Under the pieces are notes generated by a model. The model did not search any database. It was not told where the DNA came from and worked only from the letters and a program-made list of their open reading frames with translations. A stretch of 64,000 nucleotides of DNA from Chelydra serpentina (lineage: Eukaryota; Chordata; Testudines; Chelydridae), in NCBI GenBank assembly GCA_037349315.1, contig JBAIAC010000040.1:17254001-17318000 (forward strand), read 5' to 3'. Position 1 is the first letter of the stretch. Each line of letters opens with the position of its first letter. Shown one piece after another: positions 1-12,364 of the stretch. A program made the position numbers and the translations under genes.

Positions 1-914
1 GCCCCACGAAATCCCTGCTGTGCAAAAGGGGAGGCTAATACAAGAGCTTCACCCTTAATCTCGGATTGCCTCTTTATTTTCCCTTTAACTCCCTCCTCCT
101 GTCCCTTTTTCAGCACTTTGCAACGTCCTGGGCACATCACTTCAGGATTCCTAACCAGGCCTTTGAAATGATCAGAGGCCAAGGCCTCGCCCCTGACAAT
201 CCATCTCAAGTTAGATTCTGAGCCACCCCGGGGGCAGGACTTGTAGGAGCTAGTCCGGGCTGCATAGTGCGGACTTGATCCGTGCCAAGAGCTGATGGAA
301 GATGCTAGAGGGAGTCATTGCAGGGTACACCTTTTCTTGGTCCTACAAAAGCCAGAAACGATGCTCCGTGTTCTGGAGCGCCATCTTCGGGCACCTTAGC
401 TATTGACATAGAGTGAGAGGTCCAGCGTGCCTGTAACAATCAGTCCAGCAGACGGAAGTCGCATTCATTCAGCTGATCCGGGAGCAGCATCCCTTTGCCG
501 GTGAATAATGCAGCTGACAACCTACCTCTAACACTGCCACGAGGAGATGGCAGACAAGTTAGCTTAATGACGTCCGATGTCAGGTATGCCAAAACATGAC
601 CGGTTCACTGTATCTTTTGTCAGCCTGCTCCACTGTCTGAAACAGCCTGCATCAGAGGCCAGGTGCTTAGCCCTAGCTGATTACCTACACTATTTAAATC
701 TAAGGTTTGTGTTTCTCAGTGCATCACCTATTGCCTTTCAGATCGCAGCCCGGTCCTATGCTCACATTCACCCCAGCCAGATTATTAAAACATCTTCTTT
801 ACAGCACATCAGCTCCCATGCACTTCACCTTCCAAATGTGAATGGTTTGGGGATCGGGGCTGCCTCTGAATGACATTGGTAATCTCACGCCCAGCACTTT
901 TTAATGTTCAGGCA

Positions 915-990
915 GTGCGTGTGTGTGTTGTGTGTTGTGTGCGCGCATGCGTACAGATGTACACACGTGTGCAGATGTGTGTGGGAAGCT
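915..990. repeat. Imperfect TG/CA-rich simple repeat
   Basis: Alternating purine-pyrimidine DNA made of GTGTGTG blocks with GCGCGCATGCG in the middle. Such tracts are length-variable, and the CG-containing centre could adopt Z-DNA. It accounts for the cysteine- and histidine-rich open frames in several overlapping frames at this spot, which are not genes. Confidence 0.7.
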
Positions 991-2009
991 TCTCCATGCA
1001 CTGAGTCTTTCTGCCCATGCTCTGATGGAAGATCTAAGGATCGAATCAATTTTCTCTCTCTGCCGCTCACAGACGAATGTAAAGAGACCGATTTTAGGCC
1101 ACCCACCCTGGCTGGCACTTTTATGACTCAGCTGCGCCTCTGTGGAGGCTCAGCCACCGCTGGGCATGGAGAAGAGCCACCTGCACCAAGTGGTGGGACT
1201 GGGAGGCATTCGGCCAAATCCTGCCGTCCTGGAGGGAGCAAACCTGTGGCTGATTTGGAGACTCACAGGTTTGAGCCCCTGGTGTCTGTACAGCAGGATG
1301 CCTCCAGGAGCACAGGTGGGAGTACGTTGGGCAGTGAGACGTGCTGCCTCCTCTATGCCCAGGGCACCAGTCACCACCTGAGTTCACAACCTGTGGGGGA
1401 CTGTGATTCCCAGCAGCGGTGACCTCATGTCATCTGGCCAGCAGCTGCCGACTGTTTCATTCTGAGGTGGCCCTGGCTACCCTGATTGCATCCTAAGGAG
1501 ACCCACAAACTCAAGCTGGTGCAAACTGAGGCAGCCGGCTTCTTCAGCAGAGTCCATCCCTAGGAGCAGATGATACCCGTGCTCTGGGGGTTGCACTTGC
1601 TGCCTGTTGCATTCCTGGAGCAGTAGTTTACTGTGTTGGTTTTGACCTAGGAGGCCTTCTTGGAAGATGACCCCTTCCTGCCTGCCCTCCTGCCGCAGCT
1701 GCAGACGGCATGTTCACTCCAGCTGGAGCCCCCTCCGAATAACAGAGCACGTTCCCCATGAGGACACCCTGACTTTGGTATCTGCTCCCCCATGACTGAA
1801 ATAGCCTGACCGTCGTGCACACGGCGAGGTCTGTCCATTCGTGGGCGAAGGACGGGGCAGATGGCTGTGTGAAGTTGGAGCTCGTTATTTTCAGGTTGAG
1901 GATGTGGAGCAGCTCCTGGCTTTACTCTGAATTTGATTTTCTTTATATTGTTGCCAAAGGTGCCCAGGGCTAAGGACAAGGGCTTTTGGGGGTTGTTCCC
2001 CTGCCTCCT

Positions 2010-2022
2010 CCCCCCCCCCCCC
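2010..2022. repeat. Poly-C tract
   Basis: An uninterrupted run of 13 C, a low-complexity tract prone to length errors in replication and in sequencing. Confidence 0.8.
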
Positions 2023-3533
2023 ATATCTTTACATCAATAACCAAACACCCAATAAAAATCAATCTTTCCCTGTTGGGTTCCTGACACATCGAGACAGAGA
2101 GCACCTGCAAGATTCCTGATGTCCACCAGCTTTCTTCACGGTTGTATTTTCAAGACTGCTCCCCAAAACCACCATAGATGTCCTGTGTGTGCTTTTAATC
2201 CATCTCGACTTTCCCATGCCTGGCCAAGAGGCCGCGAACATTTTGGTGAACACTAATAGCAGCAGCTGTTGCTGGCCTGTGGAGGTATAGGGAGCGGGTA
2301 ACAAGATTCCATCACACTGTTTTCCTTACCATGGTAAAACTTCTTGTGTCGAATGGGAGAAAAATTCCTATTTATAAGCACGCAAATAATCCCATGTGTA
2401 ACTTCCCCAGACAAGGCCGGAATTGCTAACGGGATCAATATTCCAAGCTGACTAATAGCGAGGCGGTAAGTGCCACACTCTCATTGAAATTCCCAATCTC
2501 TTTCAACTGTCAACATGTTCAACGCTCCCGGTGCAGCTGCTCCCACATTCTGACGGTGGCAGATTCTGTTACCCAGAAGCAGGGGCTATGAGATCCCCTG
2601 AGTGGGAGGGTCCAAGAGCCCGGGCTCTAGCCCCAGCCTAGAGGTCTACCCTGCAGTTTTGTAGTCCAGCTACCCCACAAGCCCAAGTCAGCAGACACGG
2701 GCCAGCTGCGGGTATTTAATTGCCGTGTCGACATACCTAGGTGTTGCTGTACTACCGATTACAACAGTCTGAGGTGAACAGCCGTTGAAGAGAGCAGCCT
2801 CCTTAGGGAATTCTGGTTGAGGAGAGAGGATGTGCTCATGGGAATGCTGCTAACATCCAGCTCTTCCAGGATGTCAGTGAACCTGAGCAGTTCTATGGCT
2901 TCCTCGTCATTGCACCATCAAACAGGCCAGGCTAATGTCAACGCGAGCCAGGCCTAGAGACAGGAGAAGCTGAGTGGTTGTTAACCTCCCCTGAAACTCA
3001 CAAAGCAACTCCTCTGACACACCTGGTAAGAGAGGCTCTTTCGCCTGATCCTGGTGCCTCTTCCTGTCTCTCTCTAGGGCACAAGGACACCTTGGGCTGC
3101 ATGATCCCTGGGGATGGGAATTCCTGACCAAAGCACTGACTTGGATTTATCGATATTCAAGAGTTTTAAACAACAGGAGGGAGAGAGAGAAGGAGGAAGG
3201 GGGCATGGGGGAGAAAGGAGGGCAAGAATTTCTAACTCAGTCATCAAGAGCAGGTGTTGCCATCTCCTCACTCTATGATCACGAGCAGTTGGTAAAGCGC
3301 TCTGTAGGCTTTTGAATTCAAGAGTTGTGATAGGCAGCAGTCAATCAATCCTAATCTCCTACAGCCCCTTGCATCTCAATGCCTTTTTACATATAATTAT
3401 TTCTTCCTACCCCTCCTGAATTCTTTGCTAACATATGCAAAACGTGCCACATGTTTGACACCTCACGGTATAAAATAGGTTCATAATCAACTATGGGGAA
3501 GCCAAATACCTTGATGTGAGGGCATGGGAAATA

Positions 3534-3656
3534 CCTAGATGGAGGCAACTATGACTCCCACTTTACAGCGGGGGAAACTGAGGCACAGATACAGTTTCCT
3601 GCAAGGGAACGCAATGAGTCAGTGGCAGAAACACACACTCAGACTCCAGCTGTAAG
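3534..3656 (-). repeat. MIR-like ancient SINE fragment
   Basis: The plus strand shows the reverse form of the conserved SINE core: a GGGGAAACTGAGGCACAGA block followed by a 'gagtcagtggcagaa' segment. On the minus strand this reads as the usual MIR order (accurate values, gccactgactc... cctcagtttccc). Divergence is high, which fits an old amniote insertion. Confidence 0.6.
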
Positions 3657-4279
3657 ATAACGCCACTTTGTTTTCTATAGATTACATTGCTGTAGTGAAA
3701 CCAAAGGGTTTATTCTTCCCTTTCTCAGAAATGGCAGCAGAAATCTTACTACATTTGCATAAGACCGTTCAAGAAGTGAATGATGCAATCCTCCTCTTTC
3801 TAGTCGTTCCACGTAAGACTGAACAGCCCCAAGCGAGGCATACGCTATACCACTCATGCATGCGGAATGACTCGTTTGGAACTATTTTTGCTGGACTCAC
3901 ATGAACCGACATATTCCCGAGTTGGTGCATTTTTATCTCTTGCTTTAAATAGCACAGAACAGAACAAAATGCCCCCCCACGCTACCCAAGTAGGTGACAA
4001 TTTCCCTTTCTTCTCTAGCAGATGTCTTCACTATTAATTATGGACCTTAAAAATGTATCATGTGTGAATTTGTTTCCTCTCTTCTGTCAAGGCAATTTCA
4101 TGGACAAAGTAGCAAGAGCACTATCTTGTGTTTTAATGTCACTTCAGTTCAGGCAGTGCACTCAGAGGCTGCATTAAGTTAAACTGAGTTGCCTTCTATA
4201 GGAGATATTTGTAAATGAAGTGCTCTTTAGGAAGCATTGAAATTTAAATGGAATCCACAAGGTCTCTGATAAAAGAGAA

Positions 4280-4568
4280 GTCCACACTAACCCCCCCGGT
4301 TCGAACTAAGATACGCAACTTCAGCTACGTGAATAACGTAGCTGAAGTCGAAGTATCTTAGTTCGAACTACAAGGTACTTACCGCGGGTCCACACGCGGC
4401 AGGCAGGCTCCCCCGTCGACTCCGCGTACTCCTCTCGCGGAGCAGGAGTACCGGTGTCGATGGCGAGCACTTCCAGGATCGATTTATCGCGTCTAGACAA
4501 GACGCGATAAATCGATCCCAGAAGATCGATTGCTTACCGCCGAATCCGGAGGTAAGTATAGACGGGCC
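4280..4568. mobile_element. Two-hairpin MITE, copy 1
   Basis: A non-coding element with short inverted ends (gtccacactaa on the left, the complement of gtatagac near the right) and three internal hairpins. Hairpin A is 4299-4368 and is almost perfect, with arms gttcgaactaagata. Hairpin B is 4476-4518, with perfect 18-base arms around a 7-base loop. Hairpin C lies near 4532-4556. The sequence is CpG-rich compared with its surroundings. A second copy with the same hairpins in the opposite order lies at 12859-13158. The absence of an open frame, the size near 290 bases and the terminal GTCTACACT-like motif suggest a non-autonomous DNA transposon. The superfamily is not certain. Confidence 0.75.
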
Positions 4569-7100
4569 TAGTTAATAACACAAGGGAAATTGGGGATGGA
4601 GGATTCCTAAAGTCAATTGCTTTTTATAGTAATTCTCTTCTCTTCCACGGAGGAGCGGAGGTTTGGGAGGGTTTTTTCCCCCCTTTCATGAGTTTCCAAA
4701 ATGTTGTTTCTTTATTACTATTTCAGCCTGGTAATTCAAGGACAAAACTGGAAGCCTCAGCTTCACAGTGCAGTCATTGCCAGGGCCAGACATGTCTCAT
4801 TTCATCCGGGCGTGCAGCAAGATGGAGCTGTCACTCTGGCTTGGGGGAAATTTCCATCCCCTGACTAAGCTGCAGAAGGAGAAACTTAGGTTGTGATGCC
4901 ACCATCATTAGAGCCTACTGTGGACTAAAAGGTGCAGCCAATTGGTTCTCTGCACAGGGGTTCATTCTTAAAAATGTTCAGGAGACCAAATAACGGAACT
5001 TAGCCAAATGTGCTGTCTAAAGACAAAACAGTACGATACAAAAAGGAGACATATGTGCCCTCCTTCCGGGAAGGAACCCTTATCTCAGAGATACACCCGC
5101 AGTCCCACTTCTGTTTATTCTCTGGTTGTTTACAAGTTAAAAGCGACCACTTAAAGGTTAAGTTTAACCCACTGGGGTAGGCGGGCTTTGCCTCCCTCTC
5201 CTTTCCCATATCTCATGTTGAACACTGCATTCCAAACGTCAATTAGCCTTGAAAGCGCTCCCTAAGTGGACTCGGTACAAAAGAGTCATGCGTCTTTGCT
5301 TTGACAAGTTTCCTATTTTCTAATGCCAAAACTGACCTCAGCTTTGCAGAGTGTTGTGGGATACTTGACGTGGGTGAACAGGATTGTGGGAAGAGCGTAA
5401 TAGATTCAGTTAACGTAACGTCCCAACACCCATCTATGTCATTATATTACATTAATACCATGTGCATCATACCTGCTACTGCGGTATACACCACACCTAA
5501 CCCATATGAATTGGCTGATACTGCCTTCATCTTATGCTGGCATCTGAAGCAAACAGAAGAGAGGCTCATGATGCTGCTCCCTGTGGAGAACCCCAGGGCT
5601 GGGGGGAAATGTTTCCAACCCGACACATCCCTCCTGATGGCAAGGATGGGAGGGAGGGTTCGGTGTTCGCCTGAAGGGTCACCTCTACAAGATGGCGTTT
5701 CCCTGGGGAACGGCCTAGCATCTTGCCTCGGGTCCGCAATGTGGCTGGGCCCGCGCGGCCATTTCTGGCGACGCTGCCGTCCAGCAGCTCCCAGGTCAAA
5801 ACCAGGCATTGTCTGTGTGCTGGCCAAAGCCACGCTATGGGGCGGGTGCTTGTTGTGTGGGGTAACAATAGTCCAGAAGCAGAATAAGAAAAGCAATGTA
5901 TGTGGGGCTCAATGGGGGCTTTGCCTTGTGCCCACCCCCCTCGTCTAGGGCAGGGCATTGGCACACCGCCCAGGAGCATCCCAGGAAGCAGAGTCACAGT
6001 TCACCTCTTGCTTCCATTTTGTTCCAGGCTTCATGCCCCACGCTAGCCCTATACCCCCGCAGCGTACATCTGCCAGCACAGCTCAATGGGGAGCTAAGGC
6101 TTGCCACCCATTCTCCACCCACTCCTGCCAACACATGTGGGTGCGCGGGGGGCACCTTATACCCTCTTACGTACCTGCGCGGGACGGGCCGCAAAGTGGG
6201 CCTTTATCAAGGAGCTTGATACGACTACATGCGCAGAAGAGTTCTGGCGGCTGGCTGACAACACACCCAGCCAACGAAACGCAAGGCTGACACATGACCT
6301 CATCAGACCAAAACCGCACTGGCTGATTCTCTATCCTGGGGGCAGGACAGTGCCACTTCTGAGACCTGGCGATTGACCCTTTCCCGAGCCTCATACGCGC
6401 ACCAGCATCTCAAACGTGCCTCCCTGTTTACTTAAAGGAGAACCTCAGAAGTAACCCCACCCCCTCCCTTTGGAAGGGAGTCGCTGCGCGTTTATGGTGT
6501 CACCTAACACCCTGCTGCTGTCACAGCTCACTCCATTTACATTTTGTTCGACAAGATGATTGCAAAACGCTTCCCCTCTTTGCCCACAGCCTCGGAGGCG
6601 TAATTGCTTTCGAAGCTGTTTCAGTCGCTATCATGTTGCAATTCACCAGAATAGCTTGTTTATCTGAAGCACAGGCCCAATGTTATTGCCTGCTGTATTG
6701 AATGCATTTTAAACATCTCCTCCGGGCTATTGAAAACTCTTCTTTTCTCCAAACCAAGGACCCATTTAAGTTTTATTTGCATGATGACAAGTCTCTTCCC
6801 ATTTTAGTTGTTCTACTGTCTGCCAGCATAATCATTATTTCTCTCCATATTTTCCTCGCTGGGCCTTATTCTCCCTTGCTCCGTGATATACGCTTTTAAG
6901 GTGGAATGGAGCAGAGATGACTGCAAGCTTCCCATCAGCAATAAAGTTAAATGTTCTGGATGCTTTGGGGTAAAAAATTAAGTATCGTTCTAAGCCTTAT
7001 CCTAGCTTTAACTAAGATGCACCCACAGTACATTTGTGCACTGAGCAACATTCCCTTAAGACAGGGGAGAAGTGGTCAGGGTTCAGATAGCCTAGACTGG
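4569..7100. other. Unique non-coding sequence
   Basis: No recognisable gene. A 215-codon plus-strand frame at 5301-5948 is the longest here, but it has no domain, signal peptide or family resemblance and is overlapped by comparable minus-strand frames, so I treat it as chance. Base composition varies, with a GC-rich part around 5700-6200. Confidence 0.5.
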
Positions 7101-7105
7101 ATACT

Positions 7106-7190
7106 TCCGATGAAGTGGGTTCTTAACCCACGAAAGCTTATGCTGAAATACATTTGTTAGTCTCTAAGGTGCGACAGGAATTTTTCTTCT
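7106..7190 (+). repeat. Sauropsid interspersed repeat 3' end, copy 1
   Basis: Contains the motif order gatgaagtgggt, cccacgaaagctta, then ttgttagtctctaaggtg. The first part folds as a small hairpin (gtgggtt/aacccac). The same order recurs at 13470-13555. I know this as a very common sequence in turtle and crocodile genomes. It may be the 3' end of a retroelement, but I cannot assign the class with confidence. Confidence 0.65.
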
Positions 7191-7309
7191 TTTCTTTTTA
7201 CTTTGTCCTGTACATCAACTATGCTTTCTTACAGCTTCTTATGCCACAGGTTGCATCTCAGTATTAAAAAGCGGAGAGGAAAGGAATTCAGTGGTTAGAT
7301 CAGGCGAAC

Positions 7310-7460
7310 GGGTGTCAGGAGTCATGGGTTCCCCCCTTGGCGCTGACACTGATTCAGTGGGTGACCTTTGGAAAATCACGCCACCGTTCCGTGCCTCAGT
7401 TTCCCCACCTGTAAAATGTGGGTAATGATTCTTATCCAGCCCAGTGGGAGACTTAATTAA
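7310..7460 (+). repeat. MIR-like ancient SINE fragment
   Basis: Shows the forward core-SINE order: gggtgacctttgg, then gtgcctcagtttccccacctgtaaaatg, followed by a 'gggtaatgattctt' segment. The tRNA-like 5' part is poorly preserved. Confidence 0.65.
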
Positions 7461-7469
7461 CAAATGCAT

Positions 7470-9985
7470 GCAAAGGGCTGGAAGGGGCTGTGTAGGTGGA
7501 AGGTATTCCCCCACCTTTGCAATACCCCCCATTTTCAAATGTCCCGGCCAGGCAGGAACAGGGGAGTGTCCCAGCAGCCAAACGCCGTAGCCGCCTCTGG
7601 CGCTGCACACATCAACCCCACATGTCTCCAGAGGTGCTGCCTGGAGCCCGTGAGGAGGCTGCACGGTGCAGGGCACCGATCCCTGCTGGCAGCGCCAGCA
7701 CAAATACCAAGACAGCGCATCTCGCTGCCCTTGGTAATAGCTATTCAGAAGCAACAGCCGGGTGCTGCAGGAAGGGGCCGCTGCTTTGCCCCCACCCCAA
7801 TTTGTGCCCATGCTTTGGAGGCTGTCGTGGCTGCAAAAAACTCTGCAGGGGCCGCATTTGATGAACGCTGGCGTTGTGTGTGGAAAGAGCCGTAGGCTTG
7901 ACCAGTGACTTCCTCACCAAGGGGGAAAGGAAGAGAGGAGTGGTGGCAGACTGTACTGATCCCAAGCAGAACAACTGGGATCCAGATTTTAAGCCCCTGG
8001 AAATTTGAGGGTGTTCAGATCCCTACAGGTTTGGTTCAGCCATTATGTAGAGCTCAGGGCCAGATGTAAAATTCAGACCCAGGAGCCTATGCAGGCTTTG
8101 GAGAGTGTGTGTCATCTGATCCATATGAAAAGTGCCACCGGGAACTGGGTTTATGCCAGGATTGGATTCCAATCCGAACTGCCCCAAAGTCGGAGGGGGC
8201 TCTGATCTGGTGTTCCACCGCAGGCATCTCGCCAGTGCTGCATCGTCCGAGGCTAGCTGCAACACACTGCAACCTGAAGAAGATGCCTAGAGATGTCTGG
8301 CCAGACCCTAGCAGAGAGGAAAGGTGAAAAGTTCTCAGATACCCACAGCTGGAGAGACCATTAAGTCCCTGTCTAAGGTTCACCCAGGGCTGGTTTGAAT
8401 GCACCTGCATTTCTGCCACTCCAACACAGACAGCTCCGCTAGAGGGATTGTGCCTGTGACGAAACACACACAAATCTCTCCACACCAGGCTGACCCAGAA
8501 ACCTTCCGACCCCAAGCCGCTGCCTCCCATCTCATATGTACCCAAAGCTCCGTTAAATCAATTATGGCTCAACCAAATCCACAAATCTGTTTCAAAGACT
8601 TGAATGATTTACTGTGACAGCTCGCAGGGCGACACACTCAGAGGCAGAGAACACACACAGCCTGTCTCATGGCCCACACACACAAACTTGCCCGCTGAAT
8701 CTGGAGAAAGCTGATAAACCCTGCTCTTTAAAGCTGAGGCAGAGACTTTGAGGAATGAGTCGCAAGGAACGAGTGAGGAGGAATAAAGGAGAGGGGCAGG
8801 GATGGCCCTTGGTAGCCTGGCCATGGCGGGCGTTGCTGCCTTGGCAACAGCATGGGCGAGTCACACGGCAAGCAAGACATCTTGGCTAGGAAGCGTATGA
8901 ATGTTGGTTACATCACCCAAAGACAGAATAATGAAAGAAAAGTGACTCTAAATATTATAACACACTAGCTAAGCGTGTCACATCCCCCCAGAAGTGGCTC
9001 GGCCACCTAGAGGATAACAGGCCTACCACTTCTACCAGATAACAGAATGACTCTTAACTCAAGTGGCAAAGGTCTGTCAGGCTTTGGGTGCTCTAGATCC
9101 TGGGCTGAGTGCCTGCCAATGACAACCTAGCGCAGGGTTTGTTGCAACACAATGGCATGAGGCTCGGTGTTGAGTCTCACTGTGTTCTCCCAGAGCAAAC
9201 CGCGAAGGTTTCCAAATGGAAAGCTGACTTTTCTCAGTGCCGGCTCAGCAAACTCCAGCTGGGACTGGAGAGTCAAGCCTGATGCAGTAGCCGCATGCAA
9301 GTACTGACATTATCAATTCTGCAGCCTTGAAACGGAGGATAACTGTTTAGCGGCACTAATGTTTAGCCCCCCACTCTGGATCCAGCTTTGTGCGTCCCCA
9401 AAGTTTGGGGGTGTTGACATGCTGGTTCAAGCTCATTATTGAGATCCAGTCAGGTCACAAAGTTCTGATCTAAACCTGAACTTCCACAGAGTTCCACGGT
9501 GTTTGGATTTGGAGTTCTGATGTGGGCCTATCTCTACCAGTCCGTGTTTTGGTCCCACCTCCCCAGACAATGTATTGCGGAGGCTGGAAAACTCCAGAGG
9601 ACAAGAGGCACTGTGATGAAGGATCAGGCTCCTTTGTGACAAGACACCTTGGCTTGTTTAATCTGTACTGGAGAAAGGGTTGAACGAGACTTGTTTTAGA
9701 GGCAGTCCAAATTATGCTTGCTGTCGCGTGCCTCCCCCATTTTTCCCTGTAATACAAGAACAGGCCGACACTTTGAACTCAAAGGAAATGGAATCAGAAC
9801 CAATAAAAAAGAAATGCCCGGTTATATTTATGCAGCAGGCAGTCAACAACACACCAGATGGAAGGCATTGCTGCAGAAGGTCATTGAAACAAATGCTGTG
9901 GTTATATATTACAAAGGCCTGGGCAGTTTTATGACTGGGTAACATTTGTGGCTATGCAAGCGAAGACAGTGACAAGGGTAATCAA
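7470..9985. other. Unique non-coding sequence
   Basis: No supported gene. Short frames of 60-150 codons occur on both strands but overlap heavily and match nothing I recognise. Segments near 8000-8250 and 9440-9600 with TTCGGATC-like and TCCGAA-like words may be very old palindromic repeats, but I cannot define their ends. Confidence 0.45.
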
Positions 9986-9989
9986 GGCT

Positions 9990-10222
9990 AATGCTTCAGG
10001 GTATGAGCTGATTGCCTGCAGGGGTCAGGAAGGAATTGACCCTGCCACACATAACATTGCACAAATGGCTAGATAATTTATGGGCCACAGTGGAGGGGTG
10101 CTGGGGAGGGGAGGAAGGAATCGCCTTTCTCTGCAGTATTGTGTATTGGCTCCTGCTGGAGGTAGGATAACAGAATAAATGGACCCACCGCCTGATGAGG
10201 TATGGCAATTTCTGTGCAATGA
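9990..10222 (+). mobile_element. CR1 LINE 3' end fragment
   Basis: The segment carries the CR1 3' untranslated pattern: 'ggggtcaggaaggaattgaccc', a 'gcctttctctgcag' stretch, then 'ggaggtaggataacagaataaatggaccca' and finally 'gaggtatggcaatttctgtg'. The last part matches the family's 'actagatggaccat...tctgatccagtatggcaatttctatg' ending. It is 5'-truncated, as most CR1 copies are, and has no coding part. Confidence 0.65.
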
Positions 10223-10608
10223 AATGTTTGTTGCTAGCAATACAAACAGAGGAGCAATGGGTTTGCAAGGGAACAAGACACATGTTTGTATAAAACGATC
10301 ACTTCAGTCAGGCTGTTAGCCCAACTAGACACAGGTGCCTTAGGCATAAGACACTGGCAGCAAACCCATGAAACTCACATGGACTTAGAAGGTCCAGCTG
10401 GAGGAAAAACTAAGACTGGAGACAAATTTGAGGCTAAGTACAAGCTAATTAAAAGGAGCTGTCAAGGACAAGCAATAGCAAACAAAAATCCTAAAAGACC
10501 CATTTGAATTCCCTTCCTTTTTAACCCATTGCAAGACGCAGGCGAGGGGCAGTAAAGCACAGCTGGTTAAAACTGCAGTCCCCCCACACTGGCAGAGACA
10601 CATACCTT

Positions 10609-10729
10609 CTCTTTGATGTGAACAACAGGCACTTTTCATTCTGCTCACTGGAACCCGGACTACAACCCGGATCCCCGTTTCCTCAATAAAGACCACGTTG
10701 CAATCCACCCTCGCAGTCATTCTAGGCAA
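10609..10729 (-). other. Candidate coding exon, minus strand (weak)
   Basis: A minus-strand open frame begins with ATG at 10729 (MPRMTARVDCNVVF) and runs 40 codons to a splice-donor match, AAG|GTATGT, at about 10608. The upstream side is the CpG-dense patch at 10745-10920. I do not recognise the protein. The frame continues open past the donor for about 54 more codons, so openness alone is not evidence of an exon. The support is only the combination of ATG, strong donor and CpG-dense 5' flank. It could equally be chance. Confidence 0.2.
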
Positions 10730-10744
10730 CTTTCCACACAGTCA

Positions 10745-10920
10745 GCAACGCCCAGCAATAACCCACGCGTGTTGTTGCCCCACCCATGATGGGATGTTCG
10801 AAAAGCAAACCGGCCGGGATGCACCGCGACAATCGAGGCCGCCGTCAAAGTGATTCCACCGAAGCCGGGAAAATGTCCGTCGTTTCACCCGGCTCAGCCG
10901 AAGAGCTGCAAGGAAAACCA
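10745..10920. promoter_or_regulatory. Small CpG-dense patch, possible CpG-island promoter
   Basis: About 17 CpG dinucleotides occur in roughly 175 bases, far above the surrounding CpG-depleted DNA. Unlike other CpG-rich places in this window (4280-4568, 12859-13158, 58169-58613), no hairpins, tandem copies or inverted ends explain it. It could be a small unmethylated island at the start of a gene, with candidate first exons on both sides (minus 10729 and plus 10786). A young or gene-converted repeat is the alternative. Confidence 0.35.
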
Positions 10921-11043
10921 TCTCCTGCAGCTGCGGAAAAGGCCACCCCCCCCCATGCTCAAAGGCAGAAACAAAGGCTATTAAAGGAGTACCAAATGCA
11001 GGTGCCTCGAGGGTTGACACCACCATCCACCGCATTATGGTAG
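10786..11043 (+). CDS. Candidate first coding exon or small ORF (MMGCSKSK...)
   Basis: An 85-codon frame starts with two adjacent ATGs. From the second, the protein begins MGCSKSKP. A glycine at position 2 followed by cysteine and a serine at position 5 (counting the second Met as 1) is the classic N-myristoylation plus palmitoylation pattern of small membrane-tethered proteins. The rest is polar and low-complexity (RGRRQSDS, a possible basophilic phosphosite), then a basic helix-like stretch, QRQKQRLLKEYQMQ. The frame stops at 11041-11043. A moderate splice donor, CAG|GTGCCT, lies after 11001, so the coding part could end there. I do not recognise the protein, and no partner exon can be shown. 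It overlaps the CpG-dense patch, which is the main reason to list it. Confidence 0.28.
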   Translation: MMGCSKSKPAGMHRDNRGRRQSDSTEAGKMSVVSPGSAEELQGKPSPAAAEKATPPHAQRQKQRLLKEYQMQVPRGLTPPSTALW

Positions 11044-11941
11044 TAGAACAGCCTCCTCCTTTTGTGTCCTTGGATATTAACAGGGTAGGTTAGGGGAGAG
11101 GGGGTTAAGCATGGTCACAGCTAGTATACAGTATATGGTGCACCATTCATGTCAGAGAATCCAGCAGCTGCTTAATTTCATTTGGCTCCACGCAGATGGT
11201 GTTACAAAAGTGCTGGCACCACCTGGAGAGAGATGGCTGCTTTGACCACCTTCCCAGGACTTCCACAGTGACCGTAAGAGAGTCATTTTCATTAGCGCAC
11301 GGTTCTCTGGTGACATCTCTGCTAGCGGTGCACTAAGCAATCCCGCACGGAGGGGGCAAAGCAGGGCTGCACCCACGACACACACACAAACGCACGCACC
11401 GATTCTGAAGTGCTGCGTGGCACGCTGCTGAAATTCATGTTACTGGGCTTTATGCAGCTTTCGGTGCGTTTGACATGCAGAGTGTCTACAGCACAGCTGT
11501 TCCTGGAGCACCTCTAATTAACGATTTCCCAGGGGAGTCTTTGGGAGCATCAGTGCTCTGCGCTGGCTGGGTTCTAATGAGCGATCCCCAATTAAAGCAG
11601 TCACAGGGCTTGTTTTCGCCTATTACTCTACACCGTCTAACCCTGTGAACTTTTTCTAACTCATTAGACAGCCTCATTTTCCAATTTCCTGCAAGGGCCT
11701 TGTTGTGTCCCTGAAGATTGGTAAACGACTTCCTGGATTGGACTGTCTAGCACATATTCCTGAGTTTAGCTGGCTTGTTAGCTGCAGCCTTGGGTTCTGA
11801 GCTGAGGTTCTGATCAGGATTGGGTCCTAGGTGGGGAAACCTCCAGGAAAAAGCCAAGGGGTTTCAGAAAGTGGTTTTGGTGACTTGGTTAAGGCAAGAC
11901 CAAGCCCATCCCTGTTGTTTGTCCAGCTTGTTCTTAAAAAC

Positions 11942-12364
11942 CTACAGTGATGGGGATTCAACAACCTCCCTTGGAAGCCTGTTCCAGAGCTTAACTCCCC
12001 TGAGAGTTAGAAAGTTTACCTTAATATCTAACCTAAATCTCCCTTGCTGCAGCTTAAGCCCATCACTTCTTGTCCTACCTTCAGTGGACATAGAGAACAA
12101 TTGATCCCCATCCTCTTTATAACAGCCCTTAACGTATTTGAAGACTGTTCTCAGGTCCCCCCTCAGTCTTCTTTTCTCAAGACTGAACATGCCCAGTTTG
12201 CTTAACCTTTCTGCATAGGCCTGGTTTTCTAAACCTTCTGTCAGTTTTGTTGCTCTCCTCTGGACTCTTCTCCTATTTTTCCACATCTTTCCTAAAGTGT
12301 GCTGCTCAGTATAGGCCACAGAACTCCAGCGGAGGCCCCACCAGCGCCAAGTAAAAGAGGACAA
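11942..12364 (-). pseudogene. CR1 ORF2 C-terminal region (dead)
   Basis: A 140-codon open piece carries the characteristic C-terminal part of CR1 ORF2: RRVQRRATKLTEGLENQAY, then LGMFSLEKRRLRGDLRTV, then GLKLQQGRFRLDIKVNF and finally WNRLPREVVESPS. In the family this region follows the RT domain and ends a protein of about 900 residues that has an endonuclease and an RT domain. Here the first roughly 20 residues read out of the CR1 frame. There is no start codon of its own, and it is only the tail of an element on the minus strand, so no function is expected. Confidence 0.85.

Larger units (their letters stand above)
1..3530. other. Unique non-coding sequence
   Basis: I see no gene or recognisable interspersed repeat here. 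All open frames are under 180 codons, overlap one another in several frames and resemble no family I know. Only simple-sequence tracts stand out: a TG-rich stretch near 915-990 and a C run near 2010. This is probably intergenic or intronic. Confidence 0.5.

Noticed and set aside
5301..5948. 215-codon plus-strand open frame
   Set aside because: No domain, signal or family resemblance, and equally long minus-strand frames overlap it. Chance openness is the simpler reading.
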